In this document: positions 11,649 through 23,462 of the stretch, piece after piece
Layout of the letters: each line of letters opens with the position of its first letter
Position numbering within the stretch: the stretch's first letter is position 1
DNA from: Diphasiastrum complanatum
Taxonomy: Eukaryota > Streptophyta > Lycopodiopsida > Lycopodiales > Lycopodiaceae
Length of the DNA stretch: 64,000 nucleotides
Assembly: GCA_029204225.1 (NCBI GenBank)
Contig: CM055101.1
Span: forward strand, 3,267,891-3,331,890
Direction: 5' to 3'
Translations under genes and position numbers: made by a program
The notes under the pieces: model-generated
What the model saw: only the letters and a program-made list of their open reading frames with translations
Database searches by the model: none
Told to the model about the DNA's origin: nothing

Positions 11649-12984
11649 CACTACGCCATTTTTTCATTTTTTTCAGCATGTTCTTGATCCATATTTGGAT
11701 GTTAGCCTGCATTTAGGCATCTTGTTTTGGCATAATAGGGTTAATTTGGAAGAGAGTTTGCTTGATTTGTGTGGGTTTTTTCTCCCTTGAAATCTAATTT
11801 TGATTGTTGAAGAGGAGAAGCCAAACAGATCACCATTCCTAAGATCCATTTGGATCTCAAGAAATCAGAGAAATCAATAAAAATTGTTCATTTCTGCCTG
11901 ACAAAAGAGGCAAAATCATTATCAATCTTTGATAACGTTATGTTCCTTTGCAACCAACCTTCGCCAACTTGCATACAATACCAACTTGATACATTGAATC
12001 TACAGTTTGAAGGACGAAGGTTACTTTCCAACCGATTTTCAAAAACTAAAGAAAAACCACCAAAAAACTCATAAAACCAACAAATATAGTAAATGAACCT
12101 TCGCCTAGTCTATTGTACCTAGATGACTCAAATCTATCTATAGCCAGTTCAGCGAAGAGAAATTCATAAAATAAAAGTAACCGTTCCACTAGTTGCTGAT
12201 AACCTTTTGTAGAAAGTTTAACGTCTTTCTACAAGAATATCAGTTCTTTGAGAGGAATCTTTGTCCTGAACCTTCTCCAGAGTCAGAGTCAATCCATCAT
12301 ACTATGTTTTATAATTAGTAAGTTGGGCAAACGTTAAGTCAAGGTTAGTTGTTATATTGAGCTATTTTTGTCAAAAAAAAAAAAAGTGTTCTTTTTTAGA
12401 AAAATAAAAATATGTCTTGATCCTTCACCTGAACCTTTGTCGAGTTGTCTAAGGTTTTAAATAAAGTATTGAAAGATAGATCTATCTAGATTATCCAAAA
12501 AGTCTATTTGAATTCTCACCAAACTGTAAAAAGTCATTGTTTGCCAAACAAGAACCTTCACTTATTCTACCCTAGTATTATCGTTACCAGATATACCTAT
12601 TGTTAATCAAACGAAGTCTAGTTTTATCAGATTTGTCAGAAACAGCCAAGTAAGTGATTTTTTATCCAAAATAGTATTGAAAGAACCCTCGTTGAGTCAA
12701 CCTTCACCTATGGAACCTTCGCCAAAACTATTTTTGAGTTCTGATGTATCAGATCTAGCGACTATCAACGACTGTCAAATTTTTGAAAGATTTTGTTACA
12801 ATTTGATATTGATTTTAACAAATTTATATTTCTAGAAGTGTTAATCGCTTAATCAAGATCTTTTTTTCAAAATCAAAAAATTGATTATTGTCAAGTGATA
12901 GAGTTTTTACAGACCTGATCAAAGATAGGAGTTGTTTGAAAAATCTAGATCCAATCTCATTGTTCTTTGAAGTGATTTGGAAAG

Positions 12985-13698
12985 ATGTTTGATATAGACA
13001 ATGATTTTGAGCCACCTAAAACTCTAATGGTTATGCCACAAGTTATTGTTAGAAGATCACCTCGTCTAGAGTTATTTGATCCAGTCATATTTCTCAAAAT
13101 CTTTTCTAAATCATGTGAGCTTTATGGCGAAGTTTTTCCACATGATAAACTTAAGCTATTTTCTATGGCCTTAACAGGAGCAACATAAGATTGGTTTTAC
13201 AACCAAGATGAGACTGAACGTATGGATTGGGAATTGGTTAAAGCTGGCCTAATCACAAGATTCAAATCCATATAATTTTTGGAAGATCCTTTTCTACTTT
13301 TAAGTAAGATGAAAAAGGGAAAAAGAAAAAGGGTGCAAGATTATATTGAATGGGTCAAGCATCTCATATCAGAGTGTGATCTTGAACTAACTAATAATGA
13401 TGCTATGATTATGTGGTTTTTAGCAAGTCTACTTGAAAGGATTAGACACGAACTTAAATGTCGAGCAGATTATACATCATTACAAAATGCTATGGATGAT
13501 GCAATATGCGAGGAGAATGAAGATTCAGATGGTGAACCAAACATGGGAATGTTGCCATATACAGCAAGGCAAACCACCACAACATCCACAACTATTGCAT
13601 CTACAAATGTCAATGCAATAACTGAGTTGATGTTTGATGAGTTTAAAAAATGCCCAGAAGTAGCAGATGCAGCTAGAAAGGATGCAGTCACAGTTTGA
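12985..13698 (+). pseudogene. Gypsy gag frame, first copy (interrupted)
   Basis: Begins MFDIDNDFEPP and shows the gag domain core with conserved W and hydrophobic positions, but has stops at about 13187 and 13274. Gag builds the virus-like particle of the element. After 13700 the frame shifts into the knuckle segment (13667-14017). A second, equally damaged copy follows at 14201. Confidence 0.75.
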
Positions 13699-15432
13699 TG
13701 CAAAGTTGAAAGCATTGGAAGAGCAGAATGCCAAGCTTGACAAAACAACTGATAAGATGGTTAAAACATTTCCCAGCAGAGTAAATGTTTGGTGTGCGAT
13801 TTGTGCTGGAAATCACACTATAAATGAATGTCCAATACTGAAACAACGTATGAAGGATACTTATTGCCATCTATGCAATTTCAGTGAACGTGATACATTT
13901 TTTTACTCATTTAACCCTCATGTGATTCAACACAAATATGCTGAATGTCAATATAGAGATAATCCAAATTGGAAGGGACGTGATGGTAAGGCCCATGGTC
14001 TTGGAATTCCAAAATGATTAGCTTTGGCAGCTCCTCCAGTACAACATGTTCCTTCTACGAATATGATGTTACCAAAATTTTCGGTTGGTAATGACCAATG
14101 GAATTACAATATTGATCAAGATATTGGTCCTTCAGAGTAATACACTATCTATGCTACTACGCAACAACAATCTAGACAGTGAGCTAGAGCACCACATGGA
14201 TTTGATTCAATCAGATTTCTCAAAATCTTTTCTAAATCATGTGAGGTTTATGGCAAAGTTTTTCCACATGATAAACTTAAGTTATTTTCTATGGCCTTAA
14301 CAGGAGCAACACAAGATTGGTTCTACAACCAAGATGAGACTGAATGTATGGATTGGAAATTGGTTAAAGCTGGCCTAATCACAAGATTTAAACCCATAAA
14401 GTTTTTGAAAGATCCTTTTCTACTTCTAAGCAAGATGAAAATGGGAAAGAGGAAAAGGGGGCAAGATTATATTGAATGGGTCAAGCATCTCATATCAGAG
14501 TGTGATCCTAAACTAATCAATAATGACGCTATGATAATGTGGTTTTTAGCAGGTCTATTTGAAAGGATTAGACACAGACTTAAATGTCGAGCAGATTAAA
14601 CATCATTACAATATACTATGGATGATGCAATATGTGAGGAGGATGAAGATTCAGATGATGAACCAACCATGGGAATGTTGCCATATACAGCAAGGCAAAC
14701 CACCACAACATCCACAACTATTGCATCTATGAATGTCAATGCAACAACTGAGTTGATGTTCGATGAATTTGAAAAACTTGCCTAGAAGCAGCAGATGTAG
14801 CTAGAAAGGATGCAGTCATAATTCGATGCAAAGTTGAAAGCATTGGAAGAGCAGAATGCCAAGCTTGACAAAACAACTGACAAGGTGGTTAAAATATTTC
14901 CTAGCAGAGAAAGTGTTTGGTGTGCGATTTGTGCTAGAAATCACACTATAAATGAGTGTCCAATACTGAAACAACATGTGAAGGATACTTATTGCCATCT
15001 ATGCAATTTCAGTGAATAATGTAGTTTTTGTAGCTTCGCAAGCTTCAAAATGTAAGCCATGCAAGTTGGGAATATATATGTGAGCATTGATATCTATGAT
15101 TCTAGTTTCCTTTGATATTTATTTGAAAATGTCTCACATATCATTTAATCCTCGTGTTATTCAGCACAAATATGCTAAATGTCAGTACAGAGATAATCCA
15201 TATGGGAAGGACCTGATGGTAAGGCCCATGGTCTTGGAATTCCAGAACGATTAGCTTTGGCAGCTCCTCCAGTACAACATGTTCCTTCTACGAATATGAA
15301 ATTACCAAAATCTCCAGTTGGTAATGACCAATGGAATTACAATATTGATCAGATATTGGTCCTTCAGAGTAATACACTATCTAGGTTGTTACGCAACAAT
15401 AGTCTAGATAGTGAGCTAGAGCACCACATGGA
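13075..15432 (+). repeat. Tandem duplication of the gypsy gag/nucleocapsid segment
   Basis: Bases 13075-14200 and 14201-15432 are the same segment twice. Both start near TTTGAT.CA.TCA and end near AGCTAGAGCACCACATGGA. The second copy carries an extra piece of about 120 bp (about 15018-15140) in the knuckle region. High identity between the units implies the duplication arose within this element and not by two insertions. Confidence 0.88.
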
Positions 15433-16460
15433 CGCTTTGGATGTGGAGAAAATCGCAGAATTGTTGAATGTCCGAATAAAAAAAATCTTATCCCGTTCTG
15501 TTGGAAATGCGGTTATGGACATTGTTACAAGGACTGTCCAACAAGACCCAACAGACCACCACCGGTAACTGCTCCATTGAATATATATGATTACAATTAA
15601 GCAAAGGTCAACTGTCCAACCTATTGAACCAAGTGCACCATTGATGGTTGTTACACGAGTTCAGAAGCAAAAAGGAGTTGATGTTTATCCAACACCTATT
15701 GAATCTGTACCAACTATTGACCTACCTACCAAATTAGGGGTGAATCTGAATCTCTAAGAAGAAGAAATACCACAACATGAGGAGTGAATCAAAGATTTGC
15801 AAGAAGAGGAGACATTGAAAGCTGCCAAAGCTGCAACCAAAGTTAATTCCTCACCTGTGCTGCCATCGAATTTACATAATCCATGAATAGATGCTAATAC
15901 CCAATTGCACCATCGCGAAGAACCCTTCAAGATGACTAAAACTGAAGAGCCACAAATAGAAATGATCGTGATTATTCTATCTAGCAAGATGGATATTAGA
16001 TTGGGAGAATTTCTTGAGTTGGTGTCTTGAGTAAAAGAAGTGCTAGTGGAGAGATTGAAACCAACAGTCTCTAGCAAGAACTACTATTTTGTGCCGGTTT
16101 TAAAGAATCAAACGAAGTACCCAATGTAGGAGTCGCCTGAGAGAGTGAGTAGAGGAATATCACCTTGTCGATACTAGATAGAATAAATAATTTGGTAAAG
16201 GCACAGTCGTGATAGATGATGGTTCATGAATTAATCTGATCTCAACAAAGCTATGTGCTAAATGGGCCTTACAAGAATGAAACATGCAACTTTTGATATC
16301 AAGCTAGTTGGTCATCCTAAAGGCATAGTGGAAGACATACCTATCAAGATTGCGTGAGTTTAGTTTGTCATTACCTTTGTAGTAATGGACTTACCAAAGC
16401 CACCATCCGTTTATTGTATTCTATTGGGATGTCCATGGTTACAATTGCGCAAGTAATTCA

Positions 16461-16820
16461 TGTGAGAAATTGTCAACTAGTTTGATCTAGTTAATTTGGC
16501 AATTTAGGCCAATATGCATTTTAGACTTAGAGATAGACTCTATGAAAGTTATTTTAGTCTAAGTTCATTTGAATTACCACTTTTGGGAAGTGTGGGAAAG
16601 TTAGGAGGGCGAGTTTGGACGAATTCAAATTTGAATGGTTTGGTACTTTGAATCTAGTCTATTTGAAAGTAGGGTTTGGAATAGATCTAGAACTTTCTAT
16701 TGTTGATAAGGTTGGATAGCCACATCCAATTAGGGCATGGACCCGCTTTAAATAAGTGTAGAAGCATGGGAAGAGTACAAGTCTCTCTCTCTTATCTCAT
16801 TTCATGCTTATACATGCAAT
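16461..16820 (+). mobile_element. Copia LTR fragment, same family as 19635-20288, opposite orientation
   Basis: Starts TGTGAGAAATTGTCAACTAG and aligns with the reverse complement of 19930-20288, down to a shared CATTTCATGCTTATACATG, after which the two diverge at about 16820. No internal region is attached, so it is a truncated LTR. Confidence 0.75.
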
Positions 16821-16825
16821 ATCCC

Positions 16826-17300
16826 TCAATTCAGCAACCATTTCAAAGCCTGTGGAATTATGATATTCAGTTTGTAGCATTGGGTGACTGGATTTTCCTT
16901 TTGGCGACTCACATACATTGCAAATATGGATTCCGCCATAGCCGATTGTAACCACAACGGACAATCTGGGCAAGGATGTCCAATGCCATAATTTGAACAT
17001 AATGCCATGAAGGCTGTTGGGTTATCTTGGTGTGGGCATCTTGATTTGTGATGTCTTCTGCCACATCCATAGCATCGTATCATTGGCAAAATGTCATCAC
17101 CTTGGAGATGGATTGCATAAACTGGTATACGCTCTTCACTAGGTCACTCCACATAATATATTTCCAGGAGAACTGTCCTGGGTTTTGGCTTCCATAGATC
17201 TTGGCAATGCACATGGCGAATGCACAATTGGCACCAATCTTTCACCAATTATCTTCAAAATGGGTCCGTCTCTTGCTAATTGTGTTGTCTTTCATAACCA
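16826..17300 (-). mobile_element. Gypsy nucleocapsid fragment with two zinc-knuckle relics
   Basis: The minus-strand frame holds CYGCGRRHHKSRC and, 16 residues later, CSNYGIGHPCPDC, where the second Cys of the knuckle is Tyr. Upstream on the minus strand (to about 17300) the same frame is coding-like with one stop. The sequence differs from the plus-strand gypsy at 11.6-16.5 kb. Confidence 0.6.
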
Positions 17301-18337
17301 ACGATCAAGAGATGATTTTGGATCTTAGTAATTAACAAAATCTTTACAATTCATAATTGGAGACCTGGAAAAATTACATTTGTGTGCAATTAAAGTTGAT
17401 CCAATAACTTGGACAATCAAACTAGTAGTCCAGAAAGGAGACGATGATTTTTCAACCACGGATCGTACTTGTGATCGACCAGTAAAAGCTTTGGGATTGT
17501 ACAACAGGATAACAATTCAGAGTTGATTAGGGGATATTAGAACTCAAAATGGGACCTTTGTCAAGATGCCTTTTTTGACTTCACACGCTTTCAACGCTTA
17601 AGTGGCCCAATCAATGGTGTCCATCTGTGACGAACTGTAACAGTGGTTGACGGACGAAAATTGCTTTTGTCTTTCCCGGCCAAATTTTGGTGATTTTCAA
17701 AAATCCCGTCGGGCAGTACAAATGATTGTAATCGGACCATAGTTACTATCCGAATACTCTTTTGTTGTCCGTATTTGTACACTCGAGGTTGATTAAACAT
17801 CAATAGTCATAAACTGTAGTTAACTAATCCCTATAGTTTAGGAATTTCTTGTCATTCTTAGGTATATCTCTCATTCTCTTTGTTCTCATTCGTGCTCAAC
17901 TTCCATAGAGATATTTTGGACTAATGGTGACACATAATCGGAGACCAAGAGGAACCATTGATGAGGCCCAGGATGAAGGCGAGCAGTTTGTTTGGTGTGA
18001 GCCATGCGATGTCCTAGTATCGAATCAACGCGCATGTGTACAGATCAACAATGAGGTAGTATAGGAGGCACACGCTGAACCAATAACCCGAGAATGAAAG
18101 TCGGCAGTCGATAGTAGATCAATGTGCAAGTGAGTATAGGCCATTGTTTGTTGTGTTAAGTTTTTGGATCGAATCTGAGTCTTCATACTTTTTCCATGCT
18201 GATGTTTGTTTTTTGGACAATCACACACTTTGAAATCTTTGTCGATTAGAAGCGGCGTGGCCACCATGCCAAAGGGAGAATCTAAAGCATTCCCTCTAAA
18301 AATTAGAATATTTCATTTAGTTTTTATTTCGATCATA
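17301..18337. other. No gene; contains a diverged copy of the palindrome end
   Basis: Bases 17985-18110 resemble the outer end of the palindrome at 18338-19392 together with about 50 bp of its right flank (GTTTG.TT...GAGCCAT..G then ATCAACGCGC). Nothing else was recognised. Confidence 0.5.
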
Positions 18338-19392
18338 GACCCAATATCGGATCAACGTGCATGTAGAAAGTCAGCAGCTAGAGAATGTAGGTCGGGCACG
18401 CTGAACTATATCAGACAAAAAAGTCAAAAACTAGGTGATAGCAGATGGGTGCACGAAAGTCTGGAATAGAAATATCTCGATTGGGTCAGTGCGCTAAACC
18501 GATATTTTCTGTTGTAAGAAAAAATGGTAGCCTTTAGAGGATGGAAACGATTAAAACGCCATCAGAAAGCCCTCGACGAGAGCTTTTCAATGACACCCAA
18601 CATGACCCATTTCCGAGCTACGATGAAAGAGATATTCTTAGTCAAACATTTTGGGCAGTCAACAATCAATGGTCAACCTAATATCGGATCGGCAAGCGGT
18701 TGACCAATTTGACAGGTTCAGACCCTAAGGGCTCGCGCCGATCCGATATTAGGATTTTTAATTTTTTTTTTTTTGGAAAGAGCTCGACGAGAGCTTTGCA
18801 ACAACACTAGAATGACCTAATTTTGAGCTATGGTTCAAAATATAGGCAGTCAAAGTTTTGCGCCAAAACTTTGACTGCCTATAACTTTTGAACCGTAGCT
18901 CGTAATTAGGTCATTCTGGTGTCCTTGCAAAGCTCTCGTCGAGCTCTTTCCAAAAAAAAAAAAAAGATAATAATATAAAAGCTCTAACATCACATCAACA
19001 CGAGCCCTTAGGGTCTGAACCGGTCAAACTGGTCAACCGCTTGCCGATCCAATATTAGGTCGACCGTCGATTGTTGACTGCCCAAAACTTTGACTAAGAA
19101 TATCTCTTTAACCATAGCTCAGAATTGGGTCATCTCGGGTGTCATTGAAAAGCTCTCGTCGAGGGCTTCCTGATGGTGTTGTAATCGTTTCAATCCGATC
19201 TGTCTTTCAAAAGCTACCATTTTTTCTTACAACAAACACCCGACCCAATCGTGATATTCATGTTTCATAATTCCATGCGCCCATCCATTATCATTTAGTT
19301 TTTTACGTTTCTGTTTGATATCTGTCCGGCGTGCCCGACCTGCATTCTCCAGCTGCTAACTTTCTACGCGCGCGTTGATCCGATATTGGGTC
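18338..19392. repeat. Near-perfect 1.06-kb palindrome (foldback element)
   Basis: Two inverted arms of about 525 bp (18338-18860 and 18864-19392) are separated by only three bases (CGC at 18861-18863). The centre is AGGCAGTCAAAGTTTTG on the left and its exact complement on the right. Both outer ends carry ACCCAATATCGGATCAACG-type sequence. Each arm also contains two related subunits, both with CTCGACGAGAGCTTT (about 18573 and 18783 in the left arm). No open frame is present. Arms differ by scattered substitutions and small gaps. Transcription would give a hairpin stem of over 500 bp. Confidence 0.93.
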
Positions 19393-19634
19393 TGCGAATG
19401 GCTCGCATGAAGCAAACAACACGAATTCATCCCAATGCAACTAAATGCAAGGAGGCCACCAAGAAAATCCACCACCACCTCGTCCTCCACCACAGCCTCC
19501 TAGGCCAAGGGGCATGCCACGTGACCCGCCATGGCTGAAGGATATCCGAATGATCTATGCGCGTGCTAAACCGATATCCGGATGTGAAATTCGAACGTAA
19601 ATTGTTTTTATTGTCATGTTTGTGCTTATGTAGA

Positions 19635-20288
19635 GTGTGTGAGAGATTTTAGATCCTTAAGATCCAATCTACTTGAATGATCTTTGGTTAGAAAGAGAAA
19701 TACACCACCAATTTCACCAATGTAGAAAAATCAGCATCTACACACAAAATGAGATGCAAATACCAATAGAACTTGATCAAACTTTAATGAAATGAAAAAG
19801 TAATATTGTTGTCCGTACAAAACCAGCAAGCTACTGTATTTCACACATGTGGATCCAAAAATAACAAATATAGATCATTCTACACATAGAATTGCAAGCA
19901 ATCACCAAGATAGTGCACCAATGGATAGTAGAACCCAAGAGAACCATGTATAAGCATGAAATGAGATAGAGAAGAGAGAAGATAGCTCTCTCCATGAGTT
20001 GCATCCTTTTATAACACGTCCAAACCCTATTTGGCCACTTGGCTTTCCCTCCAAAATGCTAACCCTACTAATTTTGGGTCTAGATTCAATGTACCCAACT
20101 ATTCAAATTGAATCTACTCAAACTCGCAATCTAACTTTCCCACACTTTCAAAAAGTGTTTATTCAAATGAAATTTAGACTAATGAAATATGAAAAGTCAA
20201 CCTCTAAGTCTAAAAAAAGTTTTGGCCTCAATATGCCAAATATGGAAATATTGCAAAATGAGATGAAACTAGTTGAATCTTTCACACT
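19635..20288 (-). repeat. Copia 3' LTR (minus orientation)
   Basis: It directly follows the copia RNase H tail on the minus strand. The LTR starts TGTGAAAGATTCAACTAG after a GAAGAGGGAG polypurine tract and probably ends at the TGTGTGAGAG complement near 19635. The start half matches the fragment at 16461-16820. Confidence 0.65.
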
Positions 20289-21040
20289 CCCTCTTCAACT
20301 AGTTTTAGCATAGACTTTGATAATACTCCAAGTGAAGTCCTATGCTTCATGAATAAGTCTTTTCCTAATGCTTTGGTGAAGATATCAGCTACACATTCCC
20401 TTGAAGACACATGTTGAAGCTCCACCTCCTTTGCAATGACTCGCTCCCTCATAAAATGATATTGTATCTCAATATGCTTGCTCCTAGCATACTTTTTGAC
20501 AATAGAACTTTTATCCATCATAAGAATGATCTTCCTCCTGAAAATAGACCTCCTTTCAATGACCATGTAATGCTCAAAATAGAAACAACCATAATTGATA
20601 TAGAGAATAGTGTCCACTTGGGATGCTTCACTATTTCTTACATCAATTTTACATGTCAAAATGTGACTAGAACATGAAGAATCAAATAGAATGTAAATGA
20701 AATGATTCCACCATGCTTCCAACTCTGAACTCTCTGGAAAAATACAGCAAACAAGCAATATATGTGAGTGATCAGCATTTGCTTGCATGTCTCCTCCTTC
20801 TTTGTCCTTTGTTGCCATGTATCCACCCTGATACTCCATGAATGAGCCTCCATCTCCATCTTGCCTCAAGATACCATCATACCTTGATGACTTGACCATG
20901 AATGAGTGACACAATGAACCTCCAATAGCTTCATTTCCATCAGCACAACCAGCCAAGAATGCTAGTACAAATCCAGCATCAAAACAATGTTCACCAATGT
21001 AGCTAGTTTTACCATATCTTGACAATTTGCACACATTCAC
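20282..21040 (-). mobile_element. Copia pol C-terminus fused to unrecognised upstream frame
   Basis: A 252-codon frame on the minus strand. Its last 70 residues are the end of copia RNase H (ARSKHIEIQYHFMRERV, then DIFTKALGKDLF). The first 130 residues match nothing I know (EHCFDAGFVLAFLAGCADGN). A middle stretch, EASQVDT, recalls ASKVDT near 49.9 kb in another minus-strand copia element. It may be a deletion product joined in frame by chance. It ends at the 3' LTR at 20288. Confidence 0.7.
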
Positions 21041-21055
21041 AATTGCTCAAACATG

Positions 21056-21780
21056 ACCCTCTCAGCCACCATTGCTACTCTGCATTTTGGAACCTGCTTC
21101 TTTTGCTCATTCTTCTTCTTCTTTTATTTGCAATTTCACAATCCCATTCAAGCTATCTTACAATTCATCACCCATTTCAACATGGTTTTATCAAGCCAGG
21201 GTCGGCATTGTAGCAGAGCAGAGTGAGCAAGAGAAGAGGTAGCATTTCAAAACCTGCTTCCGTTGCTCATTCTTCTTCTTCTTGTATTTGCAATTCCACA
21301 ATACCATTCAAGCTTTTTTACAATTCATCACCCATTTCAGCTGGGGGGCCATGGCAGCAGAGCAAAATGAGCAAGAGAAGAGGAGCCCTTTCATTCAATA
21401 GCCTAAGAGGATCAATTTCACAACCTTCCTTAACTCCTATATTCCATTCTGCTCACCCTCGGCTCTTGTTAGAGCTCCATTTGCAACCAAGCAGAAATAG
21501 GTGTAACAACGGAAGTAGGAAATGGCAAATAATGGTTTCTGAAAGGTCTGAAGCAGAAGGGGAGGACTCATAACATGAAATTGATGATGGTAGGGTTGTA
21601 CAGATTAAGTCGCTACATGAAGACAAAGATGGAGCTGAACTACAGATAGCCGCTATCAGTTATTGCAGGCCTTTTCCTCTCGATCCGTTTCCATTATCAT
21701 TCTTCCAACCCACACAACAGATATTGTTCAACTATCAGCAATATCTAAAGCTAAAAGCATTTACGTTGCATGTAATCTAT
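21056..21780 (+). pseudogene. Broken second copy of the exon-like frame of 8218-8940
   Basis: Homologous to 8218-8940 but in opposite orientation. The first tandem unit is frameshifted, a TAA interrupts the GEDS segment (about 21570), a stretch equivalent to DYTWFSDK is deleted, and the GT donor after the FFQPTQQ equivalent has become AT. It cannot encode or splice as the other copy might. Confidence 0.7.
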
Positions 21781-22019
21781 CTATCTTCGTTTTTTCTATT
21801 AGAAAGTTGTAAATATTCGATATCTCAATCGGCCTGTATCCTTTCTGCTCGACTGTTTCAATATTTTAGCATCAAAGTCTATGCAAGGCAAGTATAAAAT
21901 GTACAACATAACAAAGGTGATATTACTTATGACACACACCCTTAGTGTCCATTTTGTTAAAAAAATTTGGTCTGGATGCTGCCCATTTGCTAGCTTTTAC
22001 TCCTAAGAGGTATCTAAAC

Positions 22020-22310
22020 TTTTCACGTTTGTCTACTTAGAATTGTAAACCGTGACAATTTGACTATCAGAATCACAATATTCTATTTCCATTTCTCCAC
22101 TTTGCTTGCTTGGTAAATTGTGGATCCACTTCGATGTGCTTAAAATTGGTGTTGTACACATGATTTTTTGCTAATTGAATTCAACTTTGATTATCACAAT
22201 GAATAATTGTTGGAGCTATTTGTGGTAGTTGAATGCCTTAGCCATATTGCTTCACATATGGGCTTTGTAGTGAATTTATCCTCAACTTCCATAGAAGGCA
22301 ATGCAGTGGT
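22020..22310 (-). mobile_element. Copia RNase H remnant, inverted copy of 7561-7945
   Basis: The minus-strand translation shows EAIWLR and related RNase H residues with stops. It is part of the duplicated block 21056-22310 and ends abruptly at about 22315, where a plus-strand copia linker fragment begins. Confidence 0.75.
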
Positions 22311-22324
22311 AAGCTGCTTCGATG

Positions 22325-22516
22325 TATGAAGACAAAGATGCTGAGAAGATAGACACATCCAGTAGGAAAAATGGTATAGTGAGGATACCACTTGATGATG
22401 ATCCATTCATTGACCTTCCGAGTGATGAACATGAGGATACATCTCAAGATACTAGTACTCAACCTCAAGAAATAGGTTGGAGAGGTAGGGAGGGCTATCC
22501 AAGAATCAAGAAATGA
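22325..22516 (+). mobile_element. Copia integrase-RT linker scrap matching 1-165
   Basis: Encodes EDKDAEKIDTSSRKNG, then a PLDDDPFIDLPSDEHEDTSQ block, the intact version of the damaged sequence at the left edge of the window. It stops after about 190 bp. Confidence 0.75.
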
Positions 22517-23237
22517 GTGTTTCTTGATCCTTGGACTGTTAAAATGTTGTTAGATTAGTTTCTTATTTCTTGTTCTGTGGAATAATACAGGTGTAGCTTA
22601 GTTTTGATGTGAAGGATCTGATTTAGTCTTGTTTTTGCTACATTAAAGTAGGATTTCATGGCATAGCAATCATTCTTTACGCTGATTTCCTGGTTGAATG
22701 TCTGATCTACATGTTTGGTTTGAGCATGTGATTACAGTTCAAGAGTGACTTCCCTAGATCAGGCAGGACATAAACTACAATATCCAAATCATCATTCTGT
22801 TTGATTTGGACATTGTAATAACAAGAAAACATCTAATAAATGCCCAGAGAGCTTGGTAACAGGTAGAAATTGTTCTAAAACATGAAGAAAGAACAAGAAA
22901 AAGCCAACAGACCCTCTGGAGCAAAGGATCTGTAAACATTTGGCCCATTGCCACTTGCACAACTCACATTCTAAAATGATCTATGCTGCAACGTTATATT
23001 TGATCAGATCCATACAAGAAATGTGAAACATTTTATGATCTGTTCACAGCTCAAAACGGCCTACAAACACCACTACACGACCTGCCAGACCTCCTCAGAT
23101 CCTCCTGCATCTTCATTCACCCAATTCACAAGCATCTTCTGCACCTCCTTCGCACCTACAGACACCATTTCAGCCGAGCCCCTTCTCTCCCATCTCAACC
23201 GAGTATTATTATTATTTTTTTTGGTGTTAAACTGGGA
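22517..23237. other. Intergenic, nothing recognised
   Basis: An 83-codon frame at 23023-23274 has no recognisable domain. No LTR or RNA feature was seen. Confidence 0.45.
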
Positions 23238-23460
23238 AGTGCCTCTCGCAGAGAATTTTGTGTCCTTGTCTTAGTGAGATTGAGATGGAACTTCAGAAGG
23301 CTCTACGAAGGTTACTTAGCAGTAAAAAAAAATTTTAAAGGTTTTTTTTTTGTTATTTTGAAAAATGGCTGGGAACTAACTCTCGCAGAGAATTCTCTGT
23401 CCTTGTCCTAGTGAGAAGAAGATGGAAGTTCAGAAGGCTCTACGAAGGTTACAGTTCTGA
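23238..23460. repeat. Imperfect tandem duplication of about 95 bp in the leader of a gypsy element
   Basis: The blocks at about 23238-23320 and 23363-23460 share CTCTCGCAGAGAATT and CAGAAGGCTCTACGAAGGTT. They lie on the internal side of the minus-strand gypsy LTR and are probably part of its untranslated leader. Confidence 0.7.
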
Positions 23461-23462
23461 AA

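Larger units (their letters stand above)
11632..16460 (+). mobile_element. Ty3/gypsy (Athila/Tat-like) element: leader, gag, protease; truncated
   Basis: Layout is PBS, then a long leader (11650-12984) that repeats GAACCTTCGCC-like motifs several times, then gag (from 12985), nucleocapsid knuckles and protease. Gag (about 13020-13700) has the plant retrotransposon gag signature around DWFYNQDETE..W..L..GLITRF. Knuckles CAICAGNHTINEC (near 13800) and CWKCGYGHCYKDC (near 15500) follow. The aspartic protease region (16200-16450) retains IDDGS and a LPKPPSVYCILLGCPWL-like end with stops. RT and integrase are missing because a copia LTR fragment begins at 16461. Stops and frameshifts make it inactive. 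Confidence 0.85.

Noticed and set aside
18206-18469. 87-codon frame at the edge of the palindrome
   Set aside because: It runs into the inverted repeat, has no domain, and has no open counterpart in the other arm.
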